A stretch of 5,172 nucleotides of DNA, taken from positions 1-5,172 of the forward strand of contig JAFXCU010000066.1 in the NCBI GenBank assembly GCA_017521345.1, given 5' to 3'. This DNA comes from Ruminiclostridium sp. (GTDB lineage Bacteria > Bacillota_A > Clostridia > Oscillospirales > Oscillospiraceae). The translations under genes and the position numbers were made by a program. Shown piece after piece: positions 1 through 5,172 of this stretch. The notes beneath the pieces were generated by a model. The model saw only the letters and a list, made by a program, of their open reading frames with translations, was not told where the DNA came from and did no database searches. Positions within the stretch are counted from its first letter, which is position 1, and every line of letters starts with the position of its first letter.

Positions 1-552
1 ATCGTAAATCCCTTCGGCTCCGGTCAGGTGAGCTCCCTCAGCGTGGGCCTCACCGTCCTCTCCGCCCTCCTCTTCGCCCTGTACGCCGTGCTGGGCAAGA
101 AGAAGACCGCCCAGGTGGGGAGCATCGTGGTCACCTGCTGCTCCTTCCTCTTTGGCTCCCTGGAGCTCTGCCTGGTCCTTCTCCTGGGCCATCTGGAGCC
201 CGTGGCGGGCGCCCTTCAGTCTGCCGGCCTGGAGCTCTTTGCCAACGTCCCCTTCTTCCAGGGCATCACCCCGGAGACCCTCCCCTATTTCCTGTTTGTG
301 GGCATCGTGAACACGGCAGCAGGCTACGTTTTCCACATGCTGGCCATTGAGAAGACCAGTGCCATCCACGGCAGCCTGGTGTTCTTCTTCAAGCCCATCC
401 TGGCCCCCATCTTCGCCCTGGTCATCCTGGGAGAGGCCATCACCCCCACCATCGCCCTGGGCATCGCCATGTTCCTGGCGGGCAGCCTCCTGGGCATGGT
501 CCCCGCCATTCTGCGAAACCGACACCCCAAGGAGGTCCCCCATCGTGAATAA
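1..552 (+). CDS. DMT/EamA-family transporter, C-terminal part (5' end outside window)
   Basis: The reading frame is open from base 1 to the TAA at 550-552, giving 183 residues. It begins mid-protein at IVNPFGS, which matches an internal segment of the next gene, so the GTG at 28 is not the start. The fragment covers the second EamA domain of a drug/metabolite transporter. Visible are about five hydrophobic membrane segments, a short basic stretch (GKKKTAQ) after the first, the signature AAGYVFHMLAIEKTSA, then GSLVFFFKPILAP and LGEAITPTIA, and a basic cytoplasmic tail. Family members are inner-membrane secondary transporters with ten helices, often exporters of amino acids or other metabolites; the substrate cannot be read from sequence. 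By ungapped hand count it is about 63% identical to its downstream neighbour. If the two align end to end, the missing start lies roughly 420 nt upstream of the window. Its last 8 nt overlap the next gene, which implies co-transcription. Confidence 0.9.
   Translation: MVNPFGSGQVSSLSVGLTVLSALLFALYAVLGKKKTAQVGSIVVTCCSFLFGSLELCLVLLLGHLEPVAGALQSAGLELFANVPFFQGITPETLPYFLFVGIVNTAAGYVFHMLAIEKTSAIHGSLVFFFKPILAPIFALVILGEAITPTIALGIAMFLAGSLLGMVPAILRNRHPKEVPHRE
368..408 (+). repeat. 41-nt identical block, copy 1 of transporter tandem duplication
   Basis: This block is identical base for base to 1335-1375. It encodes GSLVFFFKPILAP and flanking bases near the ninth helix of the transporter. The whole of 1 to about 520 aligns without net gaps to the region 967 nt downstream, so the two genes are a tandem duplication. 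This is the longest perfect match I saw. Confidence 0.85.
529..535 (+). promoter_or_regulatory. Ribosome binding site that fixes the second transporter start
   Basis: AAGGAGG lies 9 nt before the GTG at 545, inside the 3' end of the preceding gene. It selects this GTG over an in-frame ATG at 347, which lies deep in the first gene, and over an internal ATG at 608 that would remove the first membrane helix. Confidence 0.85.
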
Positions 553-1531
553 AGACTTCCTGATCGGCTGCATCTGCATCGCCCTGTCCACCTCCATCTT
601 CTCCACCATGGAGGTCTTCCTCAAGCTCCCCGCCGTGGGGGCCTTCGACCCCATGCAGCTCACCCTGGAACGGGCCTTTGTGGGCGGACTTCTCCTCATC
701 CCCGTGGCCCGGTATTTCCTCAAAAAGCACAGCGTAGAACTCACCAAAAGGGACTACGGCTACTTCGCCTTCTCCGGCTTTCTCACGGTGGTCCTCTTCA
801 TGGCCCTCTTCCAGCTGGCGGTGACCTTCGGTCAGGCCAACGTGGTGGCGGTGATCTTCTCAGGCAACCCCATCTTCGTCACCGTCCTGGCCGCCCTCAT
901 CCTCCACGAGACCATCCGCTGGAACAACATCCTGGCCCTGGTCTTTGACCTGCTGGGCATCCTCATCATCGTAAACCCCTTCGGCTCCAGCGACTTAAAT
1001 CCCGTGAGTCTGGCCATGGCCCTCCTGGCCGCCCTGTTCTTCTCCCTGTACTCCGTCCTGTCCAAGCGAAAGACAGCCAAAATGAGCAGCATCGTGGTTA
1101 CCTGCTTCTCCTTCCTCTTCGGCTCGGCCGAGCTGCTGGTGATCCTGCTGCTGGGCTATACCGCCCCCGGAGCCGCCCTGTACCAAAAGCTGGGGATGGA
1201 TATCCTCTGCGATGTCCCCTTCCTCCAGGGCTTTTCCCTGGAGACCACCCCCTACTTCCTCTTCATCTGCATTGTTTACTGCGCAGCAGGCTATGTCTTC
1301 CACATGATGGCCATTGAAAAGACCAGCGCCACCTACGGCAGCCTGGTGTTCTTCTTCAAGCCCATCCTGGCCCCCCTGGTGGCCCTTGTGGTCCTGGGGG
1401 AACCCATCACCCCCACCATCGCCGCAGGCATTGCCATGTTCCTGGTGGGCAGCCTGTTGAGCATCATCCCCAATATCATCCGGCTTCGGAAAGAGAAGCA
1501 AGCCCTTCTCTCCCGACGAACTACCATTTAG
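545..1531 (+). CDS. DMT/EamA-family transporter, complete, tandem paralogue of the preceding gene
   Basis: This is a 328-residue integral membrane protein, the usual length for a ten-helix drug/metabolite transporter made of two EamA repeats. By hydrophobicity the helices fall near residues 5-25, 40-58, 71-91, 98-120, 128-146, 153-173, 181-203, 235-255, 264-284 and 289-310, with a basic C-terminal tail (RLRKEKQALLSRR). Family-like features are the conserved acidic residue ending each half (AALILHETI near 116-124; ALVVLGEPI near 280-288) and the AAGYVFHM and FFFKPILAP segments in the second half. It should move a small metabolite across the cytoplasmic membrane, but neither substrate nor direction is shown. 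The GTG start at 545 is supported by AAGGAGG and by full-length homology. It overlaps the upstream paralogue by 8 nt and precedes the acetyltransferase gene by 12 nt. The two transporters may work separately or as a pair. Confidence 0.92.
   Translation: MNKDFLIGCICIALSTSIFSTMEVFLKLPAVGAFDPMQLTLERAFVGGLLLIPVARYFLKKHSVELTKRDYGYFAFSGFLTVVLFMALFQLAVTFGQANVVAVIFSGNPIFVTVLAALILHETIRWNNILALVFDLLGILIIVNPFGSSDLNPVSLAMALLAALFFSLYSVLSKRKTAKMSSIVVTCFSFLFGSAELLVILLLGYTAPGAALYQKLGMDILCDVPFLQGFSLETTPYFLFICIVYCAAGYVFHMMAIEKTSATYGSLVFFFKPILAPLVALVVLGEPITPTIAAGIAMFLVGSLLSIIPNIIRLRKEKQALLSRRTTI
1335..1375 (+). repeat. 41-nt identical block, copy 2 of transporter tandem duplication
   Basis: This is the second copy of the block at 368-408, at the same 967-nt offset as the rest of the paralogous region. 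Synonymous positions are also identical here although they differ elsewhere. That fits codon constraint, recent gene conversion or simple chance within a high-GC, codon-biased gene. Confidence 0.85.
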
Positions 1532-1535
1532 GAGG
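1530..1535 (+). promoter_or_regulatory. Ribosome binding site of the acetyltransferase gene
   Basis: AGGAGG stands 8 nt before the ATG at 1544. Its first two bases are the last two of the TAG stop of the preceding transporter gene, so termination and re-initiation are physically adjacent, as expected within an operon. Confidence 0.85.
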
Positions 1536-1543
1536 TACACCCT

Positions 1544-2194
1544 ATGTTTACTCCCATTGACCTCGCCACCTGGCCCCGCCGGGAACACTTTAACTACTAC
1601 CGGAACATCCTGCCCGTGGGCTACACCATGAACGTCCGCCTGGACGTGACCCGCTTCCGGGCCATGCTGAAGGAGCAGGGCCTGAAGTTCTACCCCAGCT
1701 TCATCTGGTGCGTCTCCCACAACATCCTGTCCCACCCGGCCTTCCGGATGGCGGTGGACAAGGAGGGCAACCCCGGCACCCACGACATCCTCCACCCCAA
1801 CTACACCGTCTTCCACGAGGACGACCACACCTTCTCTGACCTGTGGTCGGAGCACAGCGAGGACTTTGCCACCTTCTACCGGACCTTCCAGGAGGATGTG
1901 GCCACCTACGGCGGCAACCACGGTATCAAGGCCAAACCCGGCCAGCCCTGGAACTTCTACTGCATCTCCTGCGTCCCCTGGGTGGATTTTGAGTCCTACA
2001 CCTCCCATGTAGCCGGAGGGGGCCAGCCCAACATGTTCCCGGTCATCACCTACGGCAAGGCCACCCAGCAGGACGGGAAGATCACCATGCCCATGGCCAT
2101 CAACATCGCCCACGCCGCCGCCGACGGCTGGCACACCGCCCACTTTGTCAACACCCTCCAGGAGTTCCTGGACACCATCACCCTGACCCTGTGA
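1544..2194 (+). CDS. cat: Chloramphenicol acetyltransferase-family (type A-like) O-acetyltransferase
   Basis: The 216-residue length is typical of the classical CAT fold, a cytoplasmic trimer that transfers acetyl from acetyl-CoA to the 3-hydroxyl of chloramphenicol. Family landmarks appear in order: WPRREHF (10-16), KFYPSFI (48-54), HPAFRMA (64-70), HPNYTVFHEDDHTFSDLWSE (84-103), ISCVPWVDFESY (141-152) and the catalytic motif HAAADGWH (190-197). H190 corresponds to the catalytic base His195 of CAT, D194 to the structural Asp199, and S142 to the active-site Ser148. The common HHAVCDGFH form is altered to AHAAADGWH, but the catalytic His and Asp remain. The aromatic substrate-pocket region (YYRNILPVGY, 18-27) resembles CATIII. 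The enzyme is therefore probably active, but chromosomal CAT homologues in gut Clostridia may act on other hydroxylated substrates, so resistance should not be assumed. The gene sits between a transporter and a CoA-transferase gene in one operon, which would suit acetylation followed by export. Confidence 0.9.
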   Translation: MFTPIDLATWPRREHFNYYRNILPVGYTMNVRLDVTRFRAMLKEQGLKFYPSFIWCVSHNILSHPAFRMAVDKEGNPGTHDILHPNYTVFHEDDHTFSDLWSEHSEDFATFYRTFQEDVATYGGNHGIKAKPGQPWNFYCISCVPWVDFESYTSHVAGGGQPNMFPVITYGKATQQDGKITMPMAINIAHAAADGWHTAHFVNTLQEFLDTITLTL

Positions 2195-2195
2195 C

Positions 2196-2201
2196 AGGAG
2201 G
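2196..2201 (+). promoter_or_regulatory. Ribosome binding site of the CoA-transferase gene
   Basis: AGGAGG lies 6 nt before the ATG at 2208 and 1 nt after the TGA stop of the acetyltransferase gene. It supports the chosen start and translation from a shared transcript. Confidence 0.85.
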
Positions 2202-2207
2202 CACACC

Positions 2208-3533
2208 ATGACTGAACAGCTGAAACAGGAATTTAAGGAAAAAGAGATCACCGCCGCCCAGGCCGCCGCTATGGTCAAGAGCGGCATGAACGTATACATC
2301 GGCTGCTGCACCAGCTACGCCCGGGCCATCGCCGACGAGCTGGCCAAGCGCTCCGAAGAACTGGAGGATGTGACCATCGGCCTGTCCAACGTCTTCCCCC
2401 CCATGACCCTTCTGGACTGCGCCAACCCCAAGGCCTTCCGGTTCTGCACCTACTTCGTGGGCTATGAGGACCGCCGGGCATTGAAGATGGGTTCTCTGGA
2501 CTACACCTCCGTCCACCTGGGTCAGGTGGACCAGTGGTGCTACCACACCTTCCACCCCGACATCGCCTTTCTGGACGTGTCCTCCCCCGACGAGAATGGC
2601 TACATGAGCCACGGCGCCTCCGGCGTGTGTATGCACCCCTTCATCCAGGAGGAGGCCAAGACTGTGGTCCTCCACGTGAACAAATACTCCCCCTATGTCT
2701 ACGGTCAGCGGACCCTCATCCACGTCTCCGAAGCAGACCATGTGGTCTTTGCCGATGTGGAAAAGGAGACCACCCCCGGCGGCGTGGTGGAGGAGGCCGA
2801 CGAAGAGGTCCTGGCCATGGCCCGGTTCCTGCTGGACGAGATCCCCGACGGAGGCTGCATCCAGCTGGGCATCGGCGAGGTGGCCTCTGCCGTGGGCTTC
2901 GGCCTCACGGGCAAGAACGACCTGGGCTGCCACACCGAGCTCATGACCGACTCCATCATGGCCCTGATGAAGTCCGGGGTCATCAACAACAGCCGGCCCA
3001 AGTTCATCCCCAACAAGACCGTGGTGGGCTTCGCCTTCGGCTCCAAGGCCCTGTATGAGTACCTGGACCACAACGAGGATATGTTCTTCGGCCCCTTCCC
3101 CGTGGTGAACAACCCCATGAACATCGCCCAGAACGACAACATGATCTCCATCAACACCGCCATGTCCATCGACCTCTTCGGCCAGATCGCCTCCGAGGGC
3201 ATGGGGACCCGCCAGTTCAGCGGCACCGGCGGCCAGGGAGACTACGTCCGGGGCGCCCAGATGGCCAAGGGAGGCAAGTCCTTCTTCGCCTTCAAGTCCA
3301 CCCTGGGCAAGAACCCCGACGGCTCCCCCAAGAGCCGCATCATGCCCTTCTTCCCTCCCGCCACCATCGTCACCACCCCCCGGTCGGATGTGCAGTATGT
3401 GGTCACCGAGTACGGCATGGTGAACCTGAAGCACCTCACCGTCCGGGACCGGGCCAAGGCCCTCATCGACATCGCCCACCCCGACTGCCGGGCAGAGCTG
3501 ACCAGGCAAGGCAAGGCACTTGGGATTTTATAA
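2208..3533 (+). CDS. Acetyl-CoA hydrolase/CoA-transferase family protein (4-hydroxybutyrate/butyryl-CoA transferase-like)
   Basis: This 441-residue soluble protein has the length and two-domain layout of the family that includes 4-hydroxybutyrate CoA-transferase and butyryl-CoA:acetate CoA-transferase. These enzymes swap CoA between an acyl-CoA and a carboxylate through a glutamyl-CoA thioester. The N-terminal domain spans roughly 10-200. The C-terminal domain spans roughly 205-430 and holds QLGIGEVASAV (219-229), HTELMTDSI (242-250), QFSGTGGQGDYVRGA (336-350) and VVTEYGMVNLKHLTVRDRAKAL followed by IAHPD. E244 in HTEL is the likely catalytic glutamate. The usual GIGGxPxAV loop reads GIGEVASAV here, closer in its second half to Cat1/AarC-type GxxANAV, so the substrate pair is uncertain. 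Likely roles are in fermentative acyl-CoA metabolism with acetate, butyrate, succinate or 4-hydroxybutyrate. It is the last gene of the operon and is followed 4 nt later by a terminator hairpin. The start is fixed by AGGAGG. Confidence 0.9.
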   Translation: MTEQLKQEFKEKEITAAQAAAMVKSGMNVYIGCCTSYARAIADELAKRSEELEDVTIGLSNVFPPMTLLDCANPKAFRFCTYFVGYEDRRALKMGSLDYTSVHLGQVDQWCYHTFHPDIAFLDVSSPDENGYMSHGASGVCMHPFIQEEAKTVVLHVNKYSPYVYGQRTLIHVSEADHVVFADVEKETTPGGVVEEADEEVLAMARFLLDEIPDGGCIQLGIGEVASAVGFGLTGKNDLGCHTELMTDSIMALMKSGVINNSRPKFIPNKTVVGFAFGSKALYEYLDHNEDMFFGPFPVVNNPMNIAQNDNMISINTAMSIDLFGQIASEGMGTRQFSGTGGQGDYVRGAQMAKGGKSFFAFKSTLGKNPDGSPKSRIMPFFPPATIVTTPRSDVQYVVTEYGMVNLKHLTVRDRAKALIDIAHPDCRAELTRQGKALGIL

Positions 3534-3537
3534 GCAC

Positions 3538-3569
3538 AAAAAAGCACCTGCTTTCGCAGGCGCTTTTTT
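3538..3569 (+). terminator. Intrinsic terminator of the plus-strand operon
   Basis: A stem of GCACCTG against CAGGCGC with one A-C mismatch closes a CTTTCG loop. It is flanked by six A on the left and six T on the right, so it ends in a U-tract for plus-strand transcripts and could also work in reverse. It starts 4 nt after the CoA-transferase stop codon. Confidence 0.85.
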
Positions 3570-3581
3570 ATGCCTCTCAGC

Positions 3582-3604
3582 ATTTCGCCGCTCAGCGGCG
3601 AAAT
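3582..3604. repeat. Perfect inverted repeat (intergenic hairpin 1)
   Basis: ATTTCGCCGC (3582-3591) and GCGGCGAAAT (3595-3604) are exact reverse complements around a TCA loop, a 10-bp stem. It carries no T-tract after the stem on either strand, so it is a poor terminator. It may be a unit of a dispersed intergenic repeat, but copy number cannot be judged here. Confidence 0.75.
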
Positions 3605-3615
3605 AAAGTTAAATG

Positions 3616-3646
3616 ATTTTTCCGAGGACATGCGCCTCGGAAAAAT
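3616..3646. repeat. Perfect inverted repeat (intergenic hairpin 2)
   Basis: ATTTTTCCGAGG (3616-3627) pairs exactly with CCTCGGAAAAAT (3635-3646), a 12-bp stem around the 7-base loop ACATGCG. The GC part of the stem is only 6-7 bp and the A/T part could act as a weak terminator in either direction. It lies 11 nt after hairpin 1 and may be part of the same element. Confidence 0.75.
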
Positions 3647-3652
3647 TCCTCT

Positions 3653-3699
3653 CGGCCTGCAAACGTGCGGGCCTTTGGCCCGTGCGCTGCAGCAGGCCG
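3653..3699. repeat. Two-part long hairpin (intergenic hairpin 3)
   Basis: An outer 8-bp stem, CGGCCTGC (3653-3660) with GCAGGCCG (3692-3699), encloses an inner stem, CGTGCGGGCC (3664-3673) with GGCCCGTGCG (3677-3686). The inner stem has two G-U pairs and a TTT loop, and a small asymmetric internal loop separates the two stems. The arms are very GC-rich and no U-tract follows on the plus strand. Its role is unknown: repeat element, RNA 3'-end structure or both. Confidence 0.7.
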
Positions 3700-3706
3700 C
3701 AAGAGC

Positions 3707-3746
3707 AAAAAGAAGAGCACCTGCAAACGCAAGTGCTCTTCTTTTT
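3707..3746 (-). terminator. Intrinsic terminator of nrdD, bidirectional in form
   Basis: AAAAAGAAGAGCAC (3707-3720) and GTGCTCTTCTTTTT (3733-3746) are a perfect 14-bp inverted repeat around a 12-base loop that can pair further. It begins 7 nt beyond the nrdD stop in the minus-strand direction and ends in a T-run on both strands, so it would stop nrdD transcripts and also any plus-strand read-through. Confidence 0.9.
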
Positions 3747-3753
3747 CTTTCTT

Positions 3754-5172
3754 TTAGATGTGCTTCACACGGTCGCGCTCCTCGGCGCGCTTGGCGTTGT
3801 TGAAGCGATCCAGGGTACCCACCAGGTATCCGGTGATGCGGCGGATGCGCTCGAAGGGCACACCGTCGTCCTCCTTCCGGCCGCAGCCGGGGCACTGGTC
3901 GCCGATGATGCCGGAGAAGCCGCAGACAGGGTCACGGTCCACGGGGTGGTTCACGGAGCCGTAGCCGATGCCCTTCTCCTTCATGCAACGGATGATCTGC
4001 TCGAAGGCATCCAGGTTCTCGGTGGGGTCGCCGTCCATCTCCACGTAGCTGATGTGACCGGCGTTGGTCAGTGCGTGGTAGGGAGCCTCGTAGGCGATCT
4101 TGTCGTAGGCGGAGATGGGGTAGTACACGGGCACGTGGAAGGAGTTGGTGTAATACTCACGGTCGGTAACACCCTCGATCACGCCGTACTTCTCCTTGTC
4201 GATCTTCACGAAGCGGCCGGACAGACCCTCTGCAGGGGTGGCCAGCAGGGTGAAGTTCATGCCCCGCTTCTTGCTCTCGGCATCCATGCGGGCACGCATG
4301 TGGCCCACGATCTCCAGGCCCAGGACACGTGCCTTCTCGCTCTCGCCGTGGTGCTCGCCGATGAGGACCTTCAGGGTCTCAGCCAGACCGATGAAGCCCA
4401 TGGACAGGGTGCCGTGCTTCAGGACCTCACGGACCTCGTCGTCCCACTCCAGCTTCTCGGAGTCGATCCACACGCCCTGACCCATCAGGAAGGGTGCGTT
4501 CTTCACACACTTGCGGCACTGGAACTCGAAACGCTCCAGCAGCTGCTCAATGCACAGGTCGATGGTGTAGTCCAGGCTCTCGAAGAAGAGGTTCAGGTCA
4601 CCCTTGGCCTTGATGCCCAGGCGGGGCAGGTTCAGGGTGGTGAAGGACAGGTTGCCGCGGCCGTTGCTGATCTCACGGGTGGGATCGTACACGTTGCCGA
4701 TGACACGGGTGCGGCAGCCCATGTAGGCGATCTCGGTCTCAGGACGGCCTTCCTTGTAGTACTGCAGGTTGAAGGGGGCGTCCTGGAAGGAGAAGTTGGG
4801 GAACAGCCGCTTGGCGCTGCAGCGCATAGCCAGCTGGAACAGGTCATAGTTGGGTTCGCCGGGGTTGTAATTGATGCCATCCTTTACACGGAAGATCTGG
4901 ATGGGGAAGATGGGGGTCTCGCCGTTGCCCAGGCCGGCCTCGGTGGAGAGCATGATGTTCTTCATGACCATGCGGCCCTCGGGGCTGGTGTCCATGCCGT
5001 AGTTGATGGAGGAGAAGGGGGTCTGAGCGCCTGCACGGGAGTGCATGGTGTTCAGGTTGTGGATGAGGGCCTCCATGGCCTGGTAGGTGGCCCGGTCGGT
5101 CTCCTTCACAGCCCGGTAGTGGGCGAACTCCTGGCACTTGCGGGCGGTGGCTTCGTCCACGCCGTAGGTCTC
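3754..5172 (-). CDS. nrdD: Anaerobic (class III) ribonucleoside-triphosphate reductase, C-terminal part (5' end outside window)
   Basis: The frame is open from the window edge to the TAA at 3756-3754, giving 472 residues of a protein normally near 700-780. The first visible residues are ETYGVDE, so the GTG at 5160-5158 is internal. The enzyme is a cytoplasmic glycyl-radical protein that reduces ribonucleoside triphosphates to deoxy forms for DNA synthesis without oxygen. In partial numbering the landmarks are HSRAGAQ (44-50), CSAKRLFPNFSF, MGCRTRV with the likely thiyl-radical cysteine at 153 (bases 4714-4716), a C-terminal metal-site segment with cysteines at 417, 427 and 430, and the glycyl-radical motif RRITGYL with the likely radical glycine at 448 (bases 3829-3831), 25 residues from the end. 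The N-terminal region and any ATP-cone are missing from view. It is convergent with the neighbouring operon and is followed directly by a terminator, so the NrdG activase gene is not immediately downstream. Confidence 0.97.
   Translation of the reverse strand, partial: ETYGVDEATARKCQEFAHYRAVKETDRATYQAMEALIHNLNTMHSRAGAQTPFSSINYGMDTSPEGRMVMKNIMLSTEAGLGNGETPIFPIQIFRVKDGINYNPGEPNYDLFQLAMRCSAKRLFPNFSFQDAPFNLQYYKEGRPETEIAYMGCRTRVIGNVYDPTREISNGRGNLSFTTLNLPRLGIKAKGDLNLFFESLDYTIDLCIEQLLERFEFQCRKCVKNAPFLMGQGVWIDSEKLEWDDEVREVLKHGTLSMGFIGLAETLKVLIGEHHGESEKARVLGLEIVGHMRARMDAESKKRGMNFTLLATPAEGLSGRFVKIDKEKYGVIEGVTDREYYTNSFHVPVYYPISAYDKIAYEAPYHALTNAGHISYVEMDGDPTENLDAFEQIIRCMKEKGIGYGSVNHPVDRDPVCGFSGIIGDQCPGCGRKEDDGVPFERIRRITGYLVGTLDRFNNAKRAEERDRVKHI

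Noticed and set aside
28..30. GTG as start of a short first gene
   Set aside because: The frame is open upstream to base 1 and those residues (IVNPFGS) match the paralogue exactly, so the gene simply enters from outside the window.
1544..2194. Recently acquired mobile resistance gene
   Set aside because: No insertion sequence, integrase or inverted ends flank it, its codon style matches the neighbouring genes, and it is embedded in an operon with fitting spacing.
995..2311. Long minus-strand open frame of 438 codons opposite the transporter and acetyltransferase genes
   Set aside because: It is antisense to well-supported genes, has a low-complexity Gly/Val/His/Asp/Glu-rich composition typical of the complement of GC-biased codons, and has no recognisable domain.
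2178..3509. Long minus-strand open frame of 443 codons opposite the CoA-transferase gene
   Set aside because: It mirrors the CoA-transferase codons, is rich in GHV-type repeats with no family features, and spans a gene with clear motifs on the plus strand.
3582..3699. CRISPR array or riboswitch
   Set aside because: The inverted repeats are all different and are not separated by regular spacers, so this is not a CRISPR array. They lie between two convergent gene ends, not upstream of a gene, so a riboswitch is not expected.
3570..3803. Small plus-strand open frame of 77 codons in the intergenic region
   Set aside because: It begins inside the operon terminator's end, is made of hairpin sequence, runs through the nrdD terminator and lacks a ribosome binding site.
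3242..3895. Minus-strand open frame running through the intergenic hairpins into both flanking genes
   Set aside because: It crosses both terminators and overlaps the nrdD end and the CoA-transferase end in other frames; its sequence has no protein-like character.
5158..5160. GTG as the start of nrdD
   Set aside because: The frame continues to the window edge (ETYG before it) and NrdD proteins need several hundred more N-terminal residues.

Overview
The window looks like chromosome from a GC-rich anaerobic member of the Clostridia, most like the gut Oscillospiraceae (Flavonifractor/Oscillibacter-type genomes). This rests on the strongly G/C-ending codons, the near-perfect AGGAGG ribosome binding sites, an oxygen-sensitive class III ribonucleotide reductase, and an acetyl-CoA hydrolase/transferase-family CoA-transferase of the kind found in fermenters. 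The genus is an inference from style, not proof.

Bases 1-3533 hold four plus-strand genes packed as one apparent operon. In order they are the 3' part of a DMT/EamA-family membrane transporter (start lies outside the window), a second complete DMT/EamA transporter that is its tandem paralogue, a chloramphenicol acetyltransferase-family enzyme, and a CoA-transferase of the acetyl-CoA hydrolase/4-hydroxybutyrate/butyryl-CoA transferase family. The two transporter genes overlap by 8 nt and the later gaps are 12 and 13 nt. Each of the three internal starts has its own strong Shine-Dalgarno sequence. The run closes with a hairpin terminator at 3538-3569. The operon promoter is upstream of the window.

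Bases 3534-3753 form a 220-base convergent intergenic region almost filled with inverted repeats: the operon terminator, three further hairpins of unclear role (3582-3604, 3616-3646, 3653-3699), and a long terminator hairpin serving the opposite strand (3707-3746). The three middle hairpins do not look like terminators and may be a dispersed intergenic repeat.

Bases 3754-5172 are the C-terminal 472 codons of nrdD, the anaerobic ribonucleoside-triphosphate reductase, on the minus strand. The thiyl-radical cysteine motif, the C-terminal metal-site cysteines and the glycyl-radical motif are all present. The 5' end, including any ATP-cone, is outside the window. No nrdG activase gene follows it.

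The four plus-strand genes could act as an export-and-acylation module, with CoA-thioester chemistry, O-acetyl transfer to a small hydroxylated molecule and efflux of the product. That is only a context-based hypothesis. I did not find a convincing wholly new system. The best leads are the tandem transporter pair with its enzyme neighbours, the altered motif in the CoA-transferase, and the hairpin cluster.
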